In this document: piece by piece, positions 47,301-55,302 of the stretch
Position numbering within the stretch: position 1 is the first letter of the stretch
Layout: each line of letters opens with the position of its first letter
Source of the DNA: Devriesea agamarum
GTDB lineage: Bacteria; Actinomycetota; Actinomycetes; Actinomycetales; Dermabacteraceae
NCBI RefSeq assembly: GCF_900070355.1
Contig: NZ_LN849456.1
Coordinates: 2,294,001 to 2,358,000 of the forward strand
Length of the DNA: 64,000 bases
Reading direction: 5' to 3'
Program-made: the position numbers and the translations under genes
Notes under the pieces: generated by a model
Told to the model about the DNA's origin: nothing
Database searches by the model: none
What the model saw: only the letters and a program-made list of their open reading frames with translations

Positions 47301-48305
47301 ACGGCTGCGGCCACGATTTTCGCGCTGCTTCCGATGGCATTGGGCATCACCGGCTACAGCGCCTTCATCTCGAAGCCGTTGGCCGTGGTGGTCATCGGTG
47401 GTTTGGTGTCCTCAACCCTGCTCACGCTGGTGCTGGTACCGGTTCTCTACCGCATGGTCGAAGGCCCGGGTGAAAAGCGCAGACTCCGCCGTGAGGCTGA
47501 GCAGGCTGAACGTGATCGGCGTGCAACCCGGGAACGCCACGAGCAGGCTGGCGCGAGTTTTGTGGCGCGTCCCGGGAATGCCACTGCGCGTCCCGGGAAT
47601 GCCACTAAGCGCCCCGTGAACGTCACCGGCCGTCCAGCGAGCGCTTTCACGGATTTCGCCGCAACCTCTGCGCGGGGTACCGCAACAGGGCAGGGCGGTG
47701 TCGCAGTGCAGAGCGGTGCGACAGGGCGGGGCGGTGCGTCAAGCCGCAATGCGGTGACTGGCCGTCATGCTGCGCTGAGTCGTGATGTTGTGATGTCGGG
47801 TCGTGATGCTATGCCGGGCGGTGGCGCCGTATCAGGGCGTGATGCTGCTTCGGGTCGTGATGCTGGCTCAGGGCGTCATGCTGTCCCGGGCCGCAGGGCT
47901 GCGATGGGGGCTGCTGTCCACGCATCGTCGGGCACCGCCACCGCGGGCTCAGCAAACACTTCTATCCGCTCAGCAAACACCTCGGTGCGTCCAGCGAACT
48001 CCTCCATGGGCTCAGCGACCGCACCGATGCGTTCAGCGACCGCACCGATGCGTTCAGCGACCGCACCGATGCGTTCAGCGACCGCACCGGGGCACTCAGC
48101 GAACTATGCCGCGCGCCCTGTGAACGGTCCAGTTCGCTCGGCGAAAGGTCAGGTCCCCAGGTCACGCGGTGCACGAGCGGCAAACGCGGTCCTTGAGACG
48201 GTGCGTCGCCGCGGGAAAGAGCTCAAAGAGCGCGGCGGCATTGTCGGGATCATCGCTGAGCGTCGGCAACGCGGAAAGTCGAAACGTGGGCGCACGTCAC
48301 GATGA
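44385..48305 (+). CDS. RND-family efflux permease (AcrB-like) with repetitive C-terminal tail
   Basis: 1306 aa from ATG 44385 (MKLLANVSLKNR), preceded by CGGAA; the 31-residue extension upstream to 44292 crosses the repeat array. The fold is a full HAE-type RND permease: TM1, large loop with ISAPIEQAVRGLENVDST, helix 4 with GRVVDDSIVVIENI (the proton-relay Asp pair), second loop and closing helices (LRPILMTAAATIFALLPMALGI). Such pumps normally need an adaptor and outer-membrane channel; Gram-positive versions act alone or with unknown partners. The last ~280 residues are low-complexity, basic, with 7-residue repeats. No adaptor gene is nearby. Confidence 0.92.
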   Translation: MKLLANVSLKNRSFIALVCVVVSILGAYAMTTLRQELIPSLDLPQIRIVTSQSGASAEQIEQKISAPIEQAVRGLENVDSTSSTSRSGVSMVTVELTYGTDVARSANKVDAAIGRLKDRLPEGVDPQVIAGGASEIPALVTAVSSDSDQGQLADRLRTTVVPALEKLDGVSSVVLAGAPTKIVRVIPQQEKLTASGLTVSDVENAIKNAGSSLPGGTVTRGNQALDVTIGKDFSSLDQLRTLMVTPSAPAATPPPKAGRAQTLSRNTVQRKPVQLSSVASVEHVEKDATSISRTNGRESLVLVVTAEANGNVVDVSKEVSQKLDDLLPTVGGNAHSDVVFDQAPFIRQSIDSLATEGLLGLGFAIVVILLFLLSVRSTLVTAISIPLSVLMAFLGMLVFGYTLNMLTLAALTISIGRVVDDSIVVIENIKRHLTYGEPKMQAVVAAVKEVAGAVTSSTLATVIVFLPIAVVTGMAGELFRPFSLTVAIAMLSSLFVSLTIVPVLAFWFLKGNYGKDPRETAAIRDRAEQREERSILHRLYSPVLRVTQAHRIVTILVSIAIVVGTGFLFPLMTLNFLGDSGQNLASFSQTLPNGTSLKESSEKAAEAEKALLGIDGVTTVQTTIGAGQFSTGGQPNEITYAITTKDDADQEALRHRIDDTLKSLPDHGDISMQASGGPGGASTVNIDITGPTATARRDANDLIMDQLANPPASVSQVTSDLTADQPAVVISVKSKEAAARGLTESAIVGLVAQELNPSSIGKVSLDGTDTDIYVAGDTKPVTLNDLTKLSIAGVPLTDLATIEERNVVPELSTKNTQATVTIALTPAGQDVGAVMKVAQDSIDAVKLPDGARASVGGAADDISQTFGQIGIAILAAILLVYVLLVWIFKSLVQPLILLVSIPFAATGAFGLLVLTNTPLGLPSMIGLLMLIGIVVTNAIVLVDLVNQYRRDGMPLDEAIRSGARRRLRPILMTAAATIFALLPMALGITGYSAFISKPLAVVVIGGLVSSTLLTLVLVPVLYRMVEGPGEKRRLRREAEQAERDRRATRERHEQAGASFVARPGNATARPGNATKRPVNVTGRPASAFTDFAATSARGTATGQGGVAVQSGATGRGGASSRNAVTGRHAALSRDVVMSGRDAMPGGGAVSGRDAASGRDAGSGRHAVPGRRAAMGAAVHASSGTATAGSANTSIRSANTSVRPANSSMGSATAPMRSATAPMRSATAPMRSATAPGHSANYAARPVNGPVRSAKGQVPRSRGARAANAVLETVRRRGKELKERGGIVGIIAERRQRGKSKRGRTSR
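48016..48099 (+). repeat. 21-bp tandem repeat in the RND tail
   Basis: Units of GCGACCGCACCGATGCGTTCA: three exact copies (48016, 48037, 48058) and one with three changes (48079), coding for A-T-A-P-M-R-S. A similar pair of 21-bp units (starting GCGCGTCCCGGG) lies at 47565-47606. Confidence 0.85.
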
Positions 48306-48350
48306 CAATGTCCCGCCCGGACCGCAGATCGGGGTCCAGGCGGGATGTCA
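48303..48350. terminator. Bidirectional hairpin between RND and sialidase genes
   Basis: TGACA...GTCCCGCCCGGACC pairs with GGTCCAGGCGGGAT...TGTCA with one mismatch, around an 8-nt loop. The RND gene ends at 48305 and the convergent sialidase gene at 48386. Confidence 0.65.
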
Positions 48351-48385
48351 GACCGATGCACCTTTGCCCCATCGGGGCCAGTGCG

Positions 48386-50710
48386 TCAGCTACAGGTGCT
48401 GCGCGACTGGGTGAGCCAGGTCAGTGGCAAAATCGTCAGAAACAGCCCCTGACATTCCCGCTCCCACAACAGCGCCAGATCGCCGTTAGGGAGCTGGGTC
48501 ATGCACTGGTAGACGTAGTGACGCGGGTTAAAGACCCGGTTATGCGGCCACGTCTGACCATCGTCGTAGGACAGGCGAAGCACACCGCAACCGCGGAATG
48601 GCAGCATCTTCGATGCATTCGCGAACACAACGGCCTCACGGCCCGCATCATCAGTCACCCGGACGGCGTTGGGCTGCGAAAAAATTTCCGTGAGCTGGTC
48701 AATGAAATCGACCGGCCCCCAGGTCTGGCCACCGTCACGGCTGACCGCATGCGCCACCCGACCCGACGGATGCTGGTTGCGCATATACACGTGGACCTCA
48801 CCGTCGCTGCCCTCCACGAGCACCGATTCGTGCAGTGAGCCGCGGTCATCGCTCAGATCTCGCGAAGAAATCTCCACGCCGTCAAGCAGACGCCCATCAT
48901 TCGGGGAGGCGCCCCGCGTCCAGGTGTGGCCGCCGTCATCGCTGAAGATCGCGGCGCAGGAGAACGTGATGCCCTCTTCGTGGTTGTAGTAGACCGGCAC
49001 CAGGATCCTGCCCGCATGCTCACCGCGCTGCAGCTGAATACCGTTACCCGGGGACGTTCCGAAGAACCGCATCCACGGTTCTTTGACCTGGGAGGTGAGG
49101 TCAATGGGGTCACTCCACGTCTGACCGTCATCGTCGCTGACGATCATCTGCAGGTATGCGGTAGGTACGGCGAGCAGGGTTTCGTTCGGGTCCACGCCCG
49201 GTGCCAGGTGGATATTGCCGGCCGCAGCCCCGTCCCGGGTCACATTGCCCTGGGCATCGACTCGGTAGGTGGTCGGGTTGCCGTCGGCATCGCAGACAGT
49301 GCCGTCGGTGTCGAGGAGGAAGGCGTGGCCCGCTCGGTCGTGCAGGATACGCCGACCATCATCCGCAAATCCGGTGCCGAGACTGCTATTGGGCTGGCCG
49401 ATACCACCGGGGAAATGATCGATCAGAACCAGAACTCGCCCACTTTTGCGGTCTTGAACCAACACGGAGTCGATCACGGAGGATCCGAGAGCTCCGCTGC
49501 CCGGATAGGTAATCAGAGTACGGGCCTCATCCCAGGTCTGCCCGCCGTCCAGGCTGCGACGCATGACAAAGTCGATGTCGTTGGGGCTGTCGTTGGGGAT
49601 GCTCACTCGTTTGTCGGCTCCGGCGAGGATAACCCCGGAATCAAGGGTGATCAGTGAGGGGATCCGGTAGCTACGCGAGCTCTGATATCCCGTGTCAAAA
49701 AGCGCGCGGGTGGGCAGAGGCTCTACCCCGGCGAGGCGTTTAACCTGGTGGTCGCTGAGATAGAGGTCGTAGATCATGGCGGTCTGCGCTTCGCCGAAGA
49801 GGCGGCTTCCGGTGAGGTCGATGCCCACCACAACCCGCTCAACCTCTCCGAGGTCGGCGAAGAATGCGGTGCCGCTGACATGCGCCACTTGGTATCCGTC
49901 GACGTAGAGGTCGACGGCGCCGCGTCCGCTAACCAGTACGACGTCGTGCCACTGGCCATCGTCCCACTGGCCTCCGGCGTAGACGTCGGCGATCTGTTCA
50001 CCGTCCTGGTAGGCGCGGTATGTCAGCGAACCGTTGTCGATGGCAAGTTCCAGCATTCCGCGGATTCCGCGCGCTGCGATGATGGTGCCGCCCTGGCCGC
50101 GTCCGCGGGTGCGGAAGAGTGCCCGTAGCGCGCCGTCATCGAGCTTGCCGCATCGTCGGGCGTCGCGGTTCGATAGTGCGGAGGCTGCGAACTCGACGAA
50201 TGATTTGACCGGGGGGCACTGGGCCACGGTGGCGCGAGGGGAGAGGGGCGCGTCCCAGATCATTAGGCGGGAGGGCTCCATAATGCCCTCGGGGTCGATG
50301 CGCAGTGAGGTCAGTGCGATGTCTGCGAACCAGGCGGTGGTGGTGGCCGAGAACGCTTCGTAGCCGTCGACGATGACGTGGGTGCCGGTGTGGTCCACGG
50401 TGAGGCCGAGGGTGTGGGTGACTCCGTCGTCGAGGCCACGGGCGTCTTCAGCATCCAGGAGGCGGTGTTCATCGCTGTGTCGGACGGTGCCGGATAGGCG
50501 TCCGCCGTTGATAGCCAGGGTGAGTTCGCCGTTCTCGCCCTCGGCGACGAGGACAGGGCCGTCGATTCGAGAGGAGATCTGAAGTAGGAGGGTGCCGGAG
50601 CGGTTCTCAGCGAGATCGCGGATATCGCTGAGGGCGGCCTGAATGGAACGTGAGTCCCCGGCGACATCTCGTATGAGGGTCGGTGCGTTGTCCGCGGGGT
50701 GCTCGGGCAT
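48386..50710 (-). CDS. Exo-alpha-sialidase with lectin-like N-terminal domains
   Basis: 774 aa. The GH33 catalytic part starts near residue 335 with SSRSYRIPSLITLDSG (the Arg-Ile-Pro motif) and carries five Asp boxes at about 386 (SLDGGQTW), 527, 590, 657 and 715 (SYDDGQTW). Two concanavalin/laminin-G-like segments precede it (about 1-170 and 180-330, with GQWDDGQWHDVVLVSGRGAVDLYVDGYQVA). Removes terminal sialic acid from glycans. No signal peptide, TM helix or sorting motif is visible, so it may be intracellular or exported by another route. GAAAGG precedes ATG 50710. Divergent to the sialic acid transporter gene; the two are probably co-regulated. Confidence 0.92.
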   Translation of the reverse strand: MPEHPADNAPTLIRDVAGDSRSIQAALSDIRDLAENRSGTLLLQISSRIDGPVLVAEGENGELTLAINGGRLSGTVRHSDEHRLLDAEDARGLDDGVTHTLGLTVDHTGTHVIVDGYEAFSATTTAWFADIALTSLRIDPEGIMEPSRLMIWDAPLSPRATVAQCPPVKSFVEFAASALSNRDARRCGKLDDGALRALFRTRGRGQGGTIIAARGIRGMLELAIDNGSLTYRAYQDGEQIADVYAGGQWDDGQWHDVVLVSGRGAVDLYVDGYQVAHVSGTAFFADLGEVERVVVGIDLTGSRLFGEAQTAMIYDLYLSDHQVKRLAGVEPLPTRALFDTGYQSSRSYRIPSLITLDSGVILAGADKRVSIPNDSPNDIDFVMRRSLDGGQTWDEARTLITYPGSGALGSSVIDSVLVQDRKSGRVLVLIDHFPGGIGQPNSSLGTGFADDGRRILHDRAGHAFLLDTDGTVCDADGNPTTYRVDAQGNVTRDGAAAGNIHLAPGVDPNETLLAVPTAYLQMIVSDDDGQTWSDPIDLTSQVKEPWMRFFGTSPGNGIQLQRGEHAGRILVPVYYNHEEGITFSCAAIFSDDGGHTWTRGASPNDGRLLDGVEISSRDLSDDRGSLHESVLVEGSDGEVHVYMRNQHPSGRVAHAVSRDGGQTWGPVDFIDQLTEIFSQPNAVRVTDDAGREAVVFANASKMLPFRGCGVLRLSYDDGQTWPHNRVFNPRHYVYQCMTQLPNGDLALLWERECQGLFLTILPLTWLTQSRSTCS

Positions 50711-50803
50711 TGGTGTCCTTTCGGTGGTGTGGCGTGGTAGGCGGGACGGTGAGGGTGGTCGTGGGGACGTGGCAGTGATGGGTTGTGTTACACATCACCA
50801 CAT

Positions 50804-50818
50804 AGACATCTGATGTCT
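50804..50818. promoter_or_regulatory. Palindrome upstream of the sialidase gene (candidate operator 1)
   Basis: AGACATC-T-GATGTCT, a perfect 7-1-7 palindrome, 94 bp upstream of the sialidase ATG. Its inverse shares ACATCAGAYGTCT with operator 2 beside nanT, which suggests one regulator binds both. Confidence 0.5.
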
Positions 50819-50861
50819 TATGTTTCCACAGTGATCTCTGGGACACAACTCCCCAGGCGCC

Positions 50862-51045
50862 GGGTTTGCGACCCCGGTCCTTCCGTCATCGGGTTGTGGT
50901 CCTTCCGCTATCGGGTTGCGACCCTTTCGACATGGGGCTGCGGCCTTTCTGTGAAGCTGGGCCTTTTCGCCGCGGGTCGTACCTTTCGCCGTGGGGCTGG
51001 ACCCTTTGGGTGTGGAGTTGTAACCCTTTCGTTACGGGGTGGAAG
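50862..51045 (+). repeat. Tandem ~21-bp repeat block between sialidase and NanT genes
   Basis: About eight units of 19-22 bp with consensus GGGTTGNGACCCTTTCGNNATG, starting at 50862, 50891, 50913, 50935, about 50954, 50974, 50994, 51015 and 51037. Each has a GGGT/ACCC mini inverted repeat. Not coding. Confidence 0.6.
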
Positions 51046-51085
51046 CTAGTTGACCACGCCCCTAGTTGCCACTATGTTTACGCAA

Positions 51086-51101
51086 CATCAGACGTCTGAT
51101 G
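51086..51101. promoter_or_regulatory. Palindrome upstream of nanT (candidate operator 2)
   Basis: CATCAGACGTCTGATG, a perfect 16-bp palindrome, 23 bp upstream of the nanT start, overlapping the expected promoter or leader. Shares its core with operator 1. Confidence 0.55.
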
Positions 51102-51124
51102 ACCTAGTGGACTAGGAGCCCCTC

Positions 51125-52624
51125 ATGAATCCCTCCCCACCCGATGCCCCCGCTAAACGGTGGTGGCAACACCTAGACCGCAGAAGCTGGAAAGCATTTT
51201 TTGCCGCCTGGCTAGGAGTTCTTCTCGACGGGTACGACTTCGTCCTGATTTCATTCGCACTCCCGTCAATCATCGTCGCCTTCGACCTCAGCCTCGTCGA
51301 AGGCGCATCGCTAATCTCCGCCGCGTTTATCTCCCGCTGGCTCGGCGGGCTCATCCTCGGAGCCGTAGGAGACCGGTTCGGACGTAAACCGGCGATGGTC
51401 ATCTCCATGGTGCTGTTTGCCGCGGGCTCCGTCGCTCTGGCATTCGCGCCGAGCTACTGGTTCCTCTTCTTCTTCCGACTCGTCATCGGGTTTGCGATGG
51501 CGGGTGAATACTCCTCCTCCGCTACCTACGTCATCGAGTCCTGGCCCAAGCACATGCGCAATAAGGCCTCTGGATTCCTGCTGTCAGGATTCGCATTCGG
51601 TGTGATCCTCGCCGCTCAGGTGGACAAGCTAATTATGTCGACCATTGAGGTGTGGTTCCCCGGCTGGGGATGGCGCGCACTGTTCTTGACCGGTATCGTC
51701 CCCATCGTTTTGGCGATTTATATGCGCCGCACCCTGCCCGAAGCCGCCGACTGGGAGGAGGCCCAAAAGCAGAAAGCCGCAGCAACAGATGCTCCGCGCG
51801 AAACCGATATGCTCACCGTCCTGTTCACCGGGACGCGCAAAATCCCGAACATCATCGGTGTGATCATGGCCGCCGCCACATTGCTGGCAATCTTCGGAGA
51901 GTTCGGGTTGCCACACTGGGCGGTGGCCGTGCTCGCGGTGATCGCGGCAGCAGTCTTTATCGGATTCATCGTCCAGTTTGATTCTCGACGCTGGATGATC
52001 GGCGTCGCGATTATGGTGACGATCTTCGCCTCGTTCATGTACACCTGGCCCATCCAGGGTTTGCTGCCCACCTATCTCAAAGACGTCGGCATGAATCCCG
52101 AGACGGTCGCCAACGTGGTCAGCCTCGCAGGGCTCGGTAACGCCTGCGGCTACATCCTCGCGGGATTCCTCGGAGACATCATTGGCATGCGGCGCTGGTA
52201 TGCGATCAGCCTGATCATTTCTCAGATTCTGGTGTTCCCCCTGTTTATGCAGGGTGGCGAGTATGTGCTGCTGGTGGGCATTTTGCTCTTCTTCAACCAG
52301 ATGTTCGGGCAGGGTGTGTCCGGTCTGCTGCCGAAATGGGTCTCCAGCTACTTCCCGGTGGAAAAGCGAGCTGCTGGTCTCGGGTTCTGTTACAACGTCG
52401 GTGCGCTGGGCGGCGCCGTGGGGCCGGTGCTCGGCGCAGCGCTTGCCAGCACGTATTCGCTGGGGACGGCTTTGGCTGTGCTGTCGGTTGGATTCGCATT
52501 GATTGTGATCCTCTCCATTGGCCTGAACATCCCGAGGATTTTGCAAAAGCTGGTGAATCGCGACGTGGTGCGACCGGAAGACGGCAACGACGAAATCCTC
52601 GCCGACCCCGCTGCGACGGCCTGA
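51125..52624 (+). CDS. nanT: Sialic acid transporter, MFS family
   Basis: 499 aa. It matches E. coli NanT closely through the family blocks AAWLGVLLDGYDFVLI, LISAAFISRWLGGLILGAVGDRFGR, GEYSSSATYVIESWPKHMRNKASGFLLSG, WPIQGLLPTYLKD, and RAAGLGFCYNVGALGG. NanT has 14 predicted helices and imports N-acetylneuraminate with H+. The gene is divergent to the sialidase and shares its upstream region, so the pair releases and takes up sialic acid. The catabolic genes (nanA, nanK, nanE) are not in the window. No strong ribosome binding site is visible (AGGAG at 51114-51118 lies six bases upstream and probably serves). Confidence 0.95.
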   Translation: MNPSPPDAPAKRWWQHLDRRSWKAFFAAWLGVLLDGYDFVLISFALPSIIVAFDLSLVEGASLISAAFISRWLGGLILGAVGDRFGRKPAMVISMVLFAAGSVALAFAPSYWFLFFFRLVIGFAMAGEYSSSATYVIESWPKHMRNKASGFLLSGFAFGVILAAQVDKLIMSTIEVWFPGWGWRALFLTGIVPIVLAIYMRRTLPEAADWEEAQKQKAAATDAPRETDMLTVLFTGTRKIPNIIGVIMAAATLLAIFGEFGLPHWAVAVLAVIAAAVFIGFIVQFDSRRWMIGVAIMVTIFASFMYTWPIQGLLPTYLKDVGMNPETVANVVSLAGLGNACGYILAGFLGDIIGMRRWYAISLIISQILVFPLFMQGGEYVLLVGILLFFNQMFGQGVSGLLPKWVSSYFPVEKRAAGLGFCYNVGALGGAVGPVLGAALASTYSLGTALAVLSVGFALIVILSIGLNIPRILQKLVNRDVVRPEDGNDEILADPAATA

Positions 52625-52720
52625 TTCACCCGTTCCACGCTGCGCTCTCCATTGCGCACTGTGATCTGGTGGCCGGAGATTGCGCGGTCCGGGCTGTCGG
52701 CGGTGCGAGTTTTGTTGGAT

Positions 52721-52761
52721 GCGGCCCTGTGCTCGCCCCGTAAGGGTGAGTGCAGGGCTGC
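52721..52761. terminator. Long imperfect hairpin after nanT
   Basis: GCGGCCCTGTGCTCGCCCC and GGGTGAGTGCAGGGCTGC can fold into an 18-bp imperfect stem with a 3-nt loop, about 100 bp after the nanT stop. No U-run follows, so terminator or small structured RNA. Confidence 0.45.
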
Positions 52762-52861
52762 CTGGCATCAGCACAAACGTATCCTCAGGCAATATTCAGA
52801 ATTTGTTCATGGGGCATCCGGAGTAGGGGCTTAGGGTCCCTTCGACTACCCAGGAGGTTCC

Positions 52862-54181
52862 ATGTCTGTTTCCACCCGCACTGTGAGGCGTCGCGTTCAC
52901 GTACGTCGCAGACGCGTCATTCTCGGGGTTTTTCTTGCGATTGTGCTGGTGGTCGGCGGCATGCTGGCCTACACCGCGTACCACGCTCAGATGGCATCCT
53001 CGAAAGTATTTCGCGGCGGCGGCAACCTCGCCGACCTCGTCACCGGTGAGCCACTGGACCACGACGCACAAGGCAGAACCGCAATCGTCGTGTTCGGAAC
53101 CTCCCAGGACGACGCCTCCCACGCCAACGGCCCCGGCGGTCAGGGAATGTGGCTGACGGACTCCATCCAAATGCTGGTGCTCGATCCCAAGCACCACTCC
53201 ACCACGATGGTGGCGATTCCCCGAGATCTTTGGGTGAAGCAACCCCAAAAATGCATCGTGGGCAGCGGATCCAAGATCAACGCCATATACGAATGCGGCG
53301 CCGGATTCTTCGACACCCCGCAGTCCAAAATCTCGGCCTACAACGTGCACGATGCCGCCGGTGCTGGCTCACTCACCAAAGTACTCGGCGACGTAACCGG
53401 CATCACACCCCAGTACTGGGTGCACGTGGACTACTCCGCGTTGCGTGACGCCGTGGATGCCGTCGGCGGAATCGACATAAACATCACCGGTGACGGAGCC
53501 GACGGAATCTTCGATGCGAATCTCGACCTCCACTGCTCCAAAGACCAGGGCGCTGACGCCCGCGGAATGTGCCACATGGTCGACTATCCGCACAACGGTA
53601 ACTACCACCTCGACGGCCTCCACTCCCTCGCCCTTGCCCGTGCGCGCGGAGACTACAAACCAGGTCAGCCACGCGCTCGCGGACTCGCCCACGGTGACGC
53701 TGACCGGCAAGCAAACCAGCAAAAGATCATGGAAGCTCTGCGTGCCCAAGCGATGAGCGCAGGGGTTTTGACCAATCCTGAAAAGGTGAACTCACTGATC
53801 GAGGCCCTCAGCAACCACGTGTCGACCAACCTGTCGGTGGGACAGGCACGCACCCTCGCTAACGACCTGGGCGCATCCCAGAAAACCGTCCGATTCGGCA
53901 TTGCCTCGGCGAAGACTCCGCTGCTCAAGAACGCGCTGGTGCACGGACAAGCCGCATTAGCCCCCATGAGTGGCACGTACGACTACAACGACATCCGGCG
54001 CGCCGTCGCCGAAGCCACCGGTGGTCCCATGCCCACCTACAGTGCACCCACGGCAACAGATGATGCGCAAAGCTCGGGAGCGAGCAAAACGATGTCGTCC
54101 GGGAACATGGCCCATGAACACCGCGTTCCGTTTGAACGCCACCGTGAGAGCGAGGATAGGAAGTCGTATCACAATCGTTAA
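52862..54181 (+). CDS. LytR-CpsA-Psr (LCP) family protein
   Basis: 439 aa; ATG 52862 is set by AGGAGG four bases upstream. A basic N-terminus (RRVHVRRRR) and one helix (about 20-42) precede the extracellular LCP domain: AIVVFGTSQDD, then GMWLTDSIQMLVLDPKHHSTTMVAIPRDLWV, KINAIYECG, GITPQYWVHVDYSALRDAVDAVGGIDI and the LARARGDY end motif. LCP proteins transfer teichoic acids, arabinogalactan or capsule chains to peptidoglycan at the outer membrane face. The C-terminal ~100 residues are Ser/Thr-rich and cell-wall-proximal. No neighbours are clearly linked. Confidence 0.92.
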   Translation: MSVSTRTVRRRVHVRRRRVILGVFLAIVLVVGGMLAYTAYHAQMASSKVFRGGGNLADLVTGEPLDHDAQGRTAIVVFGTSQDDASHANGPGGQGMWLTDSIQMLVLDPKHHSTTMVAIPRDLWVKQPQKCIVGSGSKINAIYECGAGFFDTPQSKISAYNVHDAAGAGSLTKVLGDVTGITPQYWVHVDYSALRDAVDAVGGIDINITGDGADGIFDANLDLHCSKDQGADARGMCHMVDYPHNGNYHLDGLHSLALARARGDYKPGQPRARGLAHGDADRQANQQKIMEALRAQAMSAGVLTNPEKVNSLIEALSNHVSTNLSVGQARTLANDLGASQKTVRFGIASAKTPLLKNALVHGQAALAPMSGTYDYNDIRRAVAEATGGPMPTYSAPTATDDAQSSGASKTMSSGNMAHEHRVPFERHRESEDRKSYHNR

Positions 54182-54241
54182 GGCCATCCCCCATGGTTCG
54201 ATGATGCTCTCTCGTGAGATTATGGAGCTACCGTCCACGCT

Positions 54242-54265
54242 GTTTGCCGCCACCTGGCGGCAAAC
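54242..54265. terminator. Perfect 10-bp hairpin after the LCP gene
   Basis: GTTTGCCGCC and GGCGGCAAAC around an ACCT loop, 60 bp after the LCP stop and 37 bp before the next start. The following bases are not U-rich, so it might also be an operator for the downstream gene. Confidence 0.5.
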
Positions 54266-54301
54266 CTCACGCCGATCTTGGAGCTCCGCGAGAACCTGCC
54301 G

Positions 54302-55141
54302 ATGACATCGCCTTCTGATCTGCCGTCTCCCCTTGATCTGCCCGCGCTGCCTGATGTCTCGCCTCCGATAGCCCCGGCACAGATGGCACCTGTGCCGGAG
54401 GATCCGATTGCCGTTGATGGATCTGTGCTCAGACCGGATGTTGCTCCGACCCGAGATCCAGGAGAAGAAAGGCGAGCTGCCCGGGCGACTGCTGCCCGGA
54501 TTCTGCTAGAAGCCGGATGTCTCGAAGAATCCGTGAGCTTATGCGGCGCTGCGCTTGCCGCCCTGAACACACCAGCACAGGGCAAGGGCGCCGGGCCGGC
54601 TGGGACCAGCGGAGGTAGTACCGGTTATTTGGGACGACGTTCACGACGCATCGCGGGGCGACGCGCCCGCCGCGAAGGCGCCACTACCAGTGCGATTCGC
54701 ACCATCATGCCCGATGAGACTTCCGATACCGCCCGCAGCATTGAAGTGTGGGACCACGGGGTGGATGTGCGGATGATGATTGCGCTTGCCGAGGGGTCCG
54801 CTCTGGCTGCGCACCGGCCCACCTCCCCGGTCGTGCCCACTTCTCCGCCGACCCTGCGGCGCTTTGAACGGTTACTGGATCAAGTCGCCCGCGCCATCGA
54901 GGATGTGCCCACCGGCGCCGAGGCGCGTGCCCGGTTCTGGAGCGTCTACATCGACGATCGGGCCTTCACGATTTTGGCGACCGCAGGTGACCGCGAACTG
55001 GCGATGACGCGAGGACGGGCGGCACTGGCAGGCTGGGATCGGCTCGGGGAGTCTGTTCACCGCGACCGTCTCGCCCGGGAATTTGAACAGTTCGTCGGCG
55101 CCCCGAAATCTCGATCCCGTCGCAGTCGATCCCGCCGGTAA
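54302..55141 (+). CDS. Hypothetical protein, Pro/Arg-rich, actinobacterial
   Basis: About 279 aa from ATG 54302 (MTSPSDLPSP); a TTG at 54278 is the alternative. Residues 1-55 are Pro-rich, 56-110 may form a helical (TPR-like) stretch, a basic Arg/Gly-rich stretch (RRSRRIAGRRARR) follows, and the C-terminal ~120 residues look helical (LRRFERLLDQVARAIEDV, RGRAALAGWDRLGESVHRDRLAREF) before a final Ser/Arg-rich tail (SRSRRSRSRR). No enzymatic motif or membrane segment. The basic tail could bind nucleic acid. Function unknown. Confidence 0.6.
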   Translation: MTSPSDLPSPLDLPALPDVSPPIAPAQMAPVPEDPIAVDGSVLRPDVAPTRDPGEERRAARATAARILLEAGCLEESVSLCGAALAALNTPAQGKGAGPAGTSGGSTGYLGRRSRRIAGRRARREGATTSAIRTIMPDETSDTARSIEVWDHGVDVRMMIALAEGSALAAHRPTSPVVPTSPPTLRRFERLLDQVARAIEDVPTGAEARARFWSVYIDDRAFTILATAGDRELAMTRGRAALAGWDRLGESVHRDRLAREFEQFVGAPKSRSRRSRSRR

Positions 55142-55302
55142 CCACGGCGCTATTGCCCGTGTATACGGCCGCAATGGCTCAGATAGGTGATGGTCTACAG
55201 ACCTTAGATCTCAAGGGTCCAGGAAGCGCCAGATCGCGCGAGCCCTCAGTGCCCATGGGATCGTCCGGCTTTGCATAATCCCTGGGAGCAGAGGATTTCA
55301 AG

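Noticed and set aside
44253-51045. CRISPR arrays
   Set aside because: The tandem repeats at 44253 and 50862 are contiguous units of 17-22 bp without unique spacers of constant length, and no cas genes occur.
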